Shown piece by piece: positions 29,977 through 37,700 of a stretch of 64,000 nt of DNA. The DNA comes from an uncultured Ruminiclostridium sp. (lineage in GTDB: Bacteria > Bacillota > Clostridia > Oscillospirales > Ruminococcaceae), in NCBI GenBank assembly GCA_934454635.1, contig CAKSFR010000003.1, forward strand, positions 124,001-188,000, given 5' to 3'. A program made the position numbers and the translations under genes. The notes below the pieces were generated by a model. It saw nothing but the letters and a program-made list of their open reading frames with translations, did not search any database and was not told the origin of the DNA. Every line of letters begins with the position of its first letter. Position 1 is the stretch's first letter.

Positions 29977-30420
29977 TTATTCGGTTTCAATTCCCCGTCT
30001 TTTAAGTCCTTCTTTCATTATTGCTGAAAGCGTATTTGTTTCGGAAATGTTTTCGGCAGCTTCACTGTAAAAGTCTCGCGGGAACAGCATATATCCCATA
30101 CCGTTTACGACAATATCATCAAGCCTGTATGCTGTACTTCCGCTGTCAAGCAGTGCGTCATTTGTAATGATAATGTTGTTGTCGGCTTCGGAGATATTGA
30201 AATTCGTTTGGTCTGATAAACCGCCGTTATCTGCTCGGCGTTTGTAATGTTCGGGTACATATGTATTGTATACGGATTTATGTTTATGAACCGCTTCTGA
30301 AAGCTTCTTTTGCTTTTCACATAAATCTTGACAAGATGTGATAACAATGTTATAATAGTTTAAGTAACAGCAAATGCTGTCATTTGTGTCAATCAGAGAA
30401 GGAACGCTTTGTTGGTACCT
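29977..30420 (-). pseudogene. Startless reverse reading frame inside the insert, likely gene remnant
   Basis: Reading the reverse strand, 147 codons are open from a stop at 30421-30423 to TAA at 29977-29979, with no ATG, GTG or TTG until deep inside. The product would contain PSLIDTNDSICCYLNYYNIV near its start and FYSEAAENISETNTLSAIM near its end. The first stretch is faintly like the opening of a PIN-type nuclease fold, which is too weak to claim. It looks like the 3' part of a gene whose 5' end was lost. Confidence 0.4.
30328..30356 (+). promoter_or_regulatory. Consensus promoter inside the insert
   Basis: TTGACA, 17 bases and TATAAT: an exact sigma-A consensus pointing right, towards the possible TTG-start gene at 30409 and the membrane-protein gene at 30735. 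Confidence 0.75.
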
Positions 30421-30633
30421 TTAACTATTAAAAGGGCACAATCTTATGTATTTACTTTTGCTTCGTTTATCGCTTTCTTGAAATTTATTCAAAATCCTTG
30501 GAGTAAGCTTCTTATATCTTTCAAAAGTGTGTTTTCATTTTATCGATCATTTTTTAAAAGTGTTGTCATGAATAGACAATGTAAAGTAAATGGCTTACTT
30601 GTGGAAGTGCAAAAGCTCGCCAAATATCGGTAG
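30409..30633 (+). CDS. Possible 74-residue small protein, weak
   Basis: A TTG start preceded by AAGGAA at 5-base spacing and located ~50 bases downstream of the consensus promoter. The product is rich in Phe, Lys and Ser, with a hydrophobic stretch near residues 14-26. I recognise no family, and the frame could be chance in AT-rich DNA. Confidence 0.25.
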   Translation: MLVPLTIKRAQSYVFTFASFIAFLKFIQNPWSKLLISFKSVFSFYRSFFKSVVMNRQCKVNGLLVEVQKLAKYR

Positions 30634-30734
30634 AAAACAAAATTATTTATTGATATATCATATTTAACAAGAATTTTGTAAAGAGGCGTAACCGTTATAG
30701 CATGAGTAAAAATTGAATCAAAAGGAGTGATAAT

Positions 30735-31178
30735 ATGGTTACTTTGGTTGCTGCAATTTTAACATTTATTGTTTCTATTGCAACAGCAATTATAACTATT
30801 ATTAATGAGCAAAATCACATTAAAACTAAAACTATTACAGCACATAGAGTTGATTGGATAAAAGATGTGCGTAATCTTGTTATGCAATTTTTAGAAGTAT
30901 ATATTGAACCATCTTCAGATAATGAAGAAAGAAGAATAAAGCTAATCACTCTAAGTAGCAAAATTGTTTTATACTTTAGGAAAAATGTCAAATCATATGA
31001 TGAATTGACTAATATGTTAAATCGATGCATCAAAGAAGAATTTAGTAGCGAAAATTTACACTTGTTAATAGAAAAAGCACAAATTGTTTTTTCCGATGTT
31101 TGGAAACGAGCAAAGCATGAATCAGGTATAAGTAACAAGGAGAATGATTCATATGAAAGAATGTTTGGAAACAAGTGA
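30735..31178 (+). CDS. Small N-terminally anchored membrane protein of unknown function
   Basis: A 147-residue product with an N-terminal membrane segment (LVAAILTFIVSIATAIITII, residues ~4-23) and a charged helical cytoplasmic part. AAAAGGAGTG sits 6 bases before the ATG. The motif TAHRVDWIKDVRNLVMQFLE is like short membrane proteins found in accessory islands of many bacteria; a defence or stress role is possible but not shown. Its AT-rich codons contrast sharply with the GC-rich third positions of its neighbours, indicating transfer. It is the only convincing gene in the insert. Confidence 0.7.
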   Translation: MVTLVAAILTFIVSIATAIITIINEQNHIKTKTITAHRVDWIKDVRNLVMQFLEVYIEPSSDNEERRIKLITLSSKIVLYFRKNVKSYDELTNMLNRCIKEEFSSENLHLLIEKAQIVFSDVWKRAKHESGISNKENDSYERMFGNK

Positions 31179-31223
31179 ACGTGATGTTTGTGTCCGTTTA
31201 AATTCTGAACTTCAAACATTGTA

Positions 31224-31498
31224 ATATGCAGTTCGGACACCGCAACGACGTCGCGGGCTACACGGGTGCGCTGAACGAATTTGACGTATGGCTAGGCGGA
31301 TTTATGAAGAAAATGCGGGACGGCGACGTTCTTATGATAACCGCCGACCACGGCTGCGACCCGTCCACGCCCTCGACCGACCATTCGCGTGAGTACACGC
31401 CCCTGCTGATTTTCGGCGGCAGCGTGTCCCCGAAAAATCTCGGAACGCTCGACGGCTTCGATAATATCGGGCGTATGATAATTGAGATGTTGGGGTGA
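31224..31498 (+). pseudogene. deoB: Displaced original 3' end of deoB
   Basis: About 90 codons homologous to residues 282-371 of DeoB, starting abruptly at ATATGCAG without a ribosome site and ending in EMLG and TGA. The operon terminator follows 38 bases later, so this is the original end and the upstream copy is the replacement. Changes E to K and L to R (KKMRDG instead of EKMLDG) fit loss of selection. Confidence 0.88.
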
Positions 31499-31535
31499 AA
31501 ATGAGGGCGGAGCTGCCCCAAAAAGCATAAAACAG

Positions 31536-31568
31536 ACTGATCCCGTTTCTGCGCGGGGTCAGTTTTAT
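31536..31568 (+). terminator. Original deo operon terminator
   Basis: ACTGATCCCG pairs with CGGGGTCAGT (one G-T) around an eight-base loop, followed by TTTATTTT. Confidence 0.8.
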
Positions 31569-31649
31569 TTTATCCGATTCATCTGCGGCGCGCGGTTCGG
31601 AATTTCACGCAGAATTAAGGGCGATTCGCGCAAAAAAGGCGCTCTTTCC

Positions 31650-31678
31650 TTGACAAAACCATTTTTTGGAATTATAAT
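31650..31678 (+). promoter_or_regulatory. Promoter of the giant surface protein gene
   Basis: TTGACA, 17 bases and TATAAT, an exact consensus 55 bases before the ATG. The exact consensus suggests strong expression. Confidence 0.8.
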
Positions 31679-31732
31679 AAAAAGGATAAAGTTAATTCGG
31701 CATTATATGGCAGATATATGCAGGAGGTAAAG

Positions 31733-34700
31733 ATGACGAACACGAAGAACAGGTTTTTGGCGGCGCTTGCGGCGGCGATAATCGTGCTTGCAGCGGCATT
31801 ATTCATCATTCCGTCGGTCAATGCTTCGGCGGCGTGGGACGGAAGCGTTGCAGCAGCCTTCGCGGTCGGCGATGGCAAGACGGAGGGCACCGCATTTGAG
31901 ATATCAAACGGCGCAGAGCTTGCGTACCTTGCGCAGGAAGTAAACAAAGGCACGACCTATGCGGGAGTATATTTCAAGCTGACCGCGAATATCGACCTCG
32001 GCGGCAGCGAATGGACGCCGATAGGTTACAGTAAATACGACAACAATGCTAATCGCGTGAATGATAGTATAATTTTCGCGGGTACTTTTGACGGACAAGG
32101 GCATACTATAAGCAACCTTACGATTAGCGAAAACGGTGCCAGCAAGCACTTGGGATTGTTCGGTTACAGCAGCGGCACTATCAAGAACCTTTATCTTGAA
32201 AATGCCAATATCACTTCATTGAACGGCATTGGCGGGATATGTAATAACAACAGCGGCACAATAGAGGCTTGCGGCGTAAACAGCGGCGAGCTGAAAATTT
32301 CCGGTTATAACGGCGGTAATTTCGGCGGTATTTGCGAAAGCAATGACGGTTATATCGCAAAGTGCTATAATATGGCGGATATAATTGGCGGAAGCGAAAA
32401 CGGCGGTATTTGCGCGTCAAATAATAGCGGCGCAACCATTGAAAACTGCTATAATGGCGGTAAGGTCGCGGCAGCAAGCGGCATTTCCAACGGCGGTATA
32501 TGCTCCAGCAACTATGGTACGCTCCAGAGCTGTCTGAATTTCGGAAAGTTAAGCAGCGAGAGCGGAAACGGCGGGCTTTACGGCATTTGCGGCACCGGCG
32601 TGGGAACTATGAGCGACTGCTACAACGACAGCAGCGTGAATAATGTCAACGTCAGCGGATACGGCGGCACTAAAACAAATGTTGAGAACAAGACCACCTT
32701 GGAGCTTTGCGGCGCGACACTTCCCGAGGGATTTGACGACACAATTTGGACTGCGGGTTCTGACACATTCGAATCCGTTGACGGCAGCAGGTTTTTCGGC
32801 ACAGCTACATACATATATCCGAGCCTTTCGGGCATTGGTACAACTCATCTGTCCGAGGGGACACTCGTATACGACTTCGGCTCGATGAACGGGGGCTTTC
32901 TGGAATATACGCTTATCGAAGACGAAGAAGCTTTTGTCGCTCTCGGACAGAATAGCAAAAGCTGGGATAAAAACTACGTTCTCGCCAAGGATATCGACCT
33001 CGCGGGCAGGACGGACGTTATGCCCATAGGCAGCAGCGACACTCCGTTTACGGGCAAATTCAGCGGCAATGGACATACAATAAAAAACGTAGAGATCAAC
33101 AAGCCTGAAGAGGATAATATCGGTCTTTTTGGCTACAACTCAGGCACTATTATCAGAGTCGGCGTTAAAAACGCAAAGATAGTCGGAAAAGATTATGTCG
33201 GCGGCATTTGCGGTTGTAACGAGAGTAATCTCAACGTCTGCTACAGCATAGGTGATGTTGTTGCGGCGTATGATCACGTCGGCGGTATTTGCGGCAATAA
33301 TGCCGACTTGGGCGATGTTAGAAACTGCTACAGCGTATGCAAGGTTTCGGGAAGCAACTATAGCAACTATATCGGAAGTATAGCTGGTGAAAACCGGGGA
33401 ATTATACAAGATTGCTGTTACAGCAAAGCTGTTAGCGGCGTTGAAGCTATAGGAGTCGGTAGAAGCTACGCTAATAACATTGTAGATCTGCCTCTTTCTG
33501 AGTTGGTTTATATTTTGAATTATCTCCCGAACTCAGGATTTAAGAACGGCAGCTACACCGAGAACGTTAACGGAAAGCTTCGCACGACGACCTGCATTTA
33601 TCCGAGCATTGGCAACGTAGGCGAGCCTTATACCGTCGTAAAAAATGAGTATAATTTCGGCATGGACACCGCGGCGGACTGGGACGATTTTGAATACATA
33701 GACGATAAAGACGGCTTCTTAGAGCTGGTCGGTGATTCCTCACTGTGGGGCAAAAACTACGTTCTCAGAGCGAATATCGACCTTGACGGCGCGGAGATAA
33801 CTCCTATCGGCAATTATGATACGCCTTTCACAGGCAAATTCAGCGGCAACGGACACGTTGTATCGAATTTCAAGATAAATATGCCTAATGATAACGGTGT
33901 AGGTCTGTTTGGAAAAAGCAGCGGTTTGATTATGGATCTCGGCGTTGAAAACGCTGAAGTGAAAGGAAATGATTGTGTCGGAAGTGTGTGCGGAGCTAAT
34001 GTACAACCGGGCACGGTTATAAACTGCTACAATACAGGCGCAGTCCTCGGCTCTCTTCAAGTCGGCGGCGTATGCGGAATTACCGGTACCGCGACCACTG
34101 TCAAAAACTGCTACAACACAGGCGCAGTCAGCGGAGAGGAAGAAGTCGGCGGCGTGTGCGGAAGCAATAGCACGGGTATTGTCGAAAACTGCTACAACAC
34201 AGGCGCAGTCAGCGGAGAAACTAAAGTCGGCGGTGTGTGCGGATATAACGGCGGCGCGCTCAAAAACTGCTACAACACAGGCGCAGTCAGCGGAAATAGC
34301 GAGAAGGTCGGCGGCGTGTGCGGATATAACTATGAAACGATCGAGAACTGCTACAGCATAGGCGCAGTCAGCGGAGGTCCATATACCGGCAGTGTTTGCG
34401 GACACAACAAGGGCACAGTTAAAAACTGCTACTATAATATAGACATTGCTACTTGTGCCGCATTGGGAGAATCGGTCGCCAATGCAGCCAACGATAATGA
34501 GGATAATAATGTTAAGCGTCTTACTACGGCGGACTTTTGCGGCGGAACTCTCCCGACGGGCTTTGGCTCTGTCTGGGCTGAGGGCAGCACCGCTACGGAG
34601 GCGTCGCAGACTAACGTAAAATTCCGCAAGGCGACCTACACCTATCCGAGCCTTAACGGCGTAGGTACGGCTTATTCTGTCAAAACGCAGGAGTATAACT

Positions 34701-37700
34701 TCAAGGTAAACAGCGCGGACGCGGACGACTGGCAGGAATGCACGATCATCACCACAACGGAGCAGTTCAAGGCTATCGGCGAGAACAGCGAAAGCTTGGG
34801 CAAAAACTACGTTCTCAATGCGGATATCGACTTCGGCGGCGCGGAGATAGATCCTATCGGTAACTATTATACACATTTCACGGGCAAATTCAGCGGCAAC
34901 GGACATAAAATAAAGAACGTGAAGATCAACAAGCCCGATGAGGATTATATCGGTCTTTTTAGCGTTAACTATGGTCTTATTATCGACCTTTACGTTGAAA
35001 ACGCAAAGATAGTCGGAAAAGATATTGTCGGCGGCATATGCGCGTGGAGTTCCGGGTCTCTCAGCAGCGACCTCGCAATGATCAGAAATTGCGTTTTCAC
35101 CGGAACAGTGCAGGGAAAGAGCAAGGTTGGCGGTATATGCGGCTTGAACGGTAACAGCGTAATTGAAAATTGTTACAGCATAGCCGATATTACAGGAACA
35201 AGCAATGTCGGCGGAATTTGCGGGATGATGACGTATAATCCTCATGGCGTCAGCATCAAGTGCTGCTATAGCGTAGGTAAGGTTTCGGGCGGCGATTATG
35301 ACGGTTATATCTACGCTATCGGCAGCATAGTCGGCTTCAGTGATCCTTCAAATAGCGGAGTCGGTATAGAAAATTGCTATTATGACAAGAACGTCAGCAG
35401 TCTTGGTGCTATAGGAACAGACGAATACGATTCATCTGCCGCCGACAACGAAGCCAATAATGTCAAGGGTCTGACTACGGCAGAGCTTTGCGGCACAACT
35501 CTTCCGAATGGCTTTGGCTCTGTCTGGGCTGCGGGTAAGATCAAAACGTCGGAACCCAACGGAAAATTCCGCACGGTAACTTACACCTACCCGAGCCTTA
35601 ACGGCGTAGGTACGGCTTATTCTGTCAAAACGCAGGAGTATAACTTCAAGATAAACAGTACAGGCGCGGACGACTGGCAGGAATACACCCTTATTGAAAA
35701 CGAAGCTCAGTTTATCGCTATCGGAAACGACAGCACAAGCTGGGGCAAGAACTATGTTCTCGCGAAAGAACTGAACCTCAGCGGCAAGACAATAACGCCC
35801 ATAGGCAACAACGGCACTTCGTTTACGGGCAAATTCAGCGGCGACGGATACACAATCAAGAACGTCAAGATGTCGACCGACGAGGACTTATCGGGCGGTT
35901 ACGGTCTGTTCGGGGTAAATACGGGCTTGATTATGAATCTCGCCGTTGAGGGCGATATCAGCTATACATTATCTAACGGCCGCAAAAATATCGGTGGTAT
36001 CTGCGGCAAAAACGACATCGGCGGTAAAATTTTCTACTGTTCTTTTGAGGGTACGGTTCACAACAAAGGAAACAACTATGTCGGCGGTATCTGCGGCGAA
36101 AATAAGGGCTTGATTGAATACTGCTACGCCTTTGCCGATGTAACTTCGGATAGATATTTCGCAGGCGGTATTTGCGGAAGACATGATGACTACAGCGGCA
36201 TTGATAGCGATATTTATTATTGTTATTTTGTCGGCAAGGTGAGCATAAACGAAGGCAATGATGATAGTGTTGGCGCAATTGTTGCCTCAAGCACTGCAAG
36301 CACTAGATATCTTAACTGCTATTATGACAAAGAACGCAGCGATGTTGCTGACAATGGACTGGGCGTAGGCAAGACCACGAAAGAGCTTTGCGAAGCCGTT
36401 AATCTTTTTGGTTCGTATGAAAAAACTTGGACTACGGGAAGCTACGCGGTAACGACTGACGCGGAAAACAGCAATTTACGCACGGTAGAATATACCTATC
36501 CCAATCTCGTTTGCATGAAAAAAGCGGCGAAGTCGGGTACTATGCAGCAGTACAACTTCAAGACGGACGGCGCGGACGACTGGCAGGAATACACGCTTAT
36601 TTCCACAGAAGCGCAGTTAAAGGCAATTGGAAATGATGAAGAAAGCCTTAGCAAAAACTACGTTCTCGGCGCTAATATCAACCTCGGCGGCGCGGAGATA
36701 ACTCCTATCGGCTATGAATCCGAGCCTTTCACAGGCAAATTCAGCGGCGACGGACGCGTTGTATCGAATTTCAAGATAAATATGCCCGACAGCGGATTCT
36801 GTGTAGGTCTGTTTGGTTGTAACGATGGTCTTATTATGAATGTCGGCGTTGAAAATGCGAAAGTGACAGGGTACGAAAATGTCGGCGGCGTGTGCGGACT
36901 TAACACAGGCACTATTATAAACTGCTACAACACAGGTTCAGTCAGCGGAGAATATAAGACTGTCGGCGGCGTGTGCGGTTATAACAAAACCAATGGCGCC
37001 GGCACAAACAAGGCTATTGTCGCAAACTGCTATAATACAGGCACAGTCAGCGGAAGCGATTTGCAAGTCGGCGGTGTGTGCGGAGGTAATGACGGTACAG
37101 TCACAAACTGCTACAACACAGGAGCAGTCAGCGGAACAACAAGCGTTGGCAGTGTGTGCGGAGAAAATTACGCCACAATCACAAACTGCTACTATAATAA
37201 AGACGTCAGCAGCCTTGGCGCTATAGGAGCAACCGGCGACGACGAAGCCAATAATGTTAAAGGTCTTACCACTATTGAGATGACCTCGGATAGCGCGCTC
37301 ACAGCGATGAAGCTTGACGATACGATTTGGGTGAAGAAGCCGAACGACAAGAGCAGGGGAATCGCATATTATCCCTCGTTCTCAGAGAAAAACGCAACGA
37401 GCGTTGAGTATACGGCGGAGCTTGAATTTGTAAAAATCGGCGACAAAACGCCTGCTTACGGCGACGACATAACGTTCTCGGCAAAAGCGTTTATAAATTA
37501 CGAAAACGGCGCGTCCTGCCCTGCTGCGGGCGGCAGCTTCTCAATAAGGATAGGCGGCGCACCCGTTGTAGAAAGCACAGAGTTTACCGACGGAGAGGCG
37601 ACCTATACGGCAAAAACCGTTGATGAAACAACGTTCACGCTGGTTTATACAAACGCGGATTATTTCGCGGACGAGGTAACTAAAGACCTCGTTGTGGATA

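Larger units (their letters stand above)
29572..31223. mobile_element. Putative inserted segment that rebuilt the deoB 3' end
   Basis: One unit consists of a deoB tail plus ~1.4 kb of AT-rich DNA, and the displaced original deoB tail sits to its right. That is the expected result of an element entering the 3' part of a gene while carrying a replacement end. The segment contains a startless reverse frame, a consensus promoter, a possible small gene and one convincing small membrane-protein gene. No integrase or transposase was found, so mobility is inferred from the duplication and composition only. Confidence 0.5.

Noticed and set aside
34081..34400. Evenly spaced ~30-base direct repeats resembling a CRISPR array
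   Set aside because: They encode the recurring NCYNTGAVSG protein repeat in frame, the intervals are also coding, and no cas genes are present.
33740..35245. A 501-codon open frame on the reverse strand inside the giant surface protein gene
   Set aside because: It is a by-product of the repetitive GLUG codons in the forward frame, lacks a ribosome site, and its product is a low-complexity Ala/Asp repeat.
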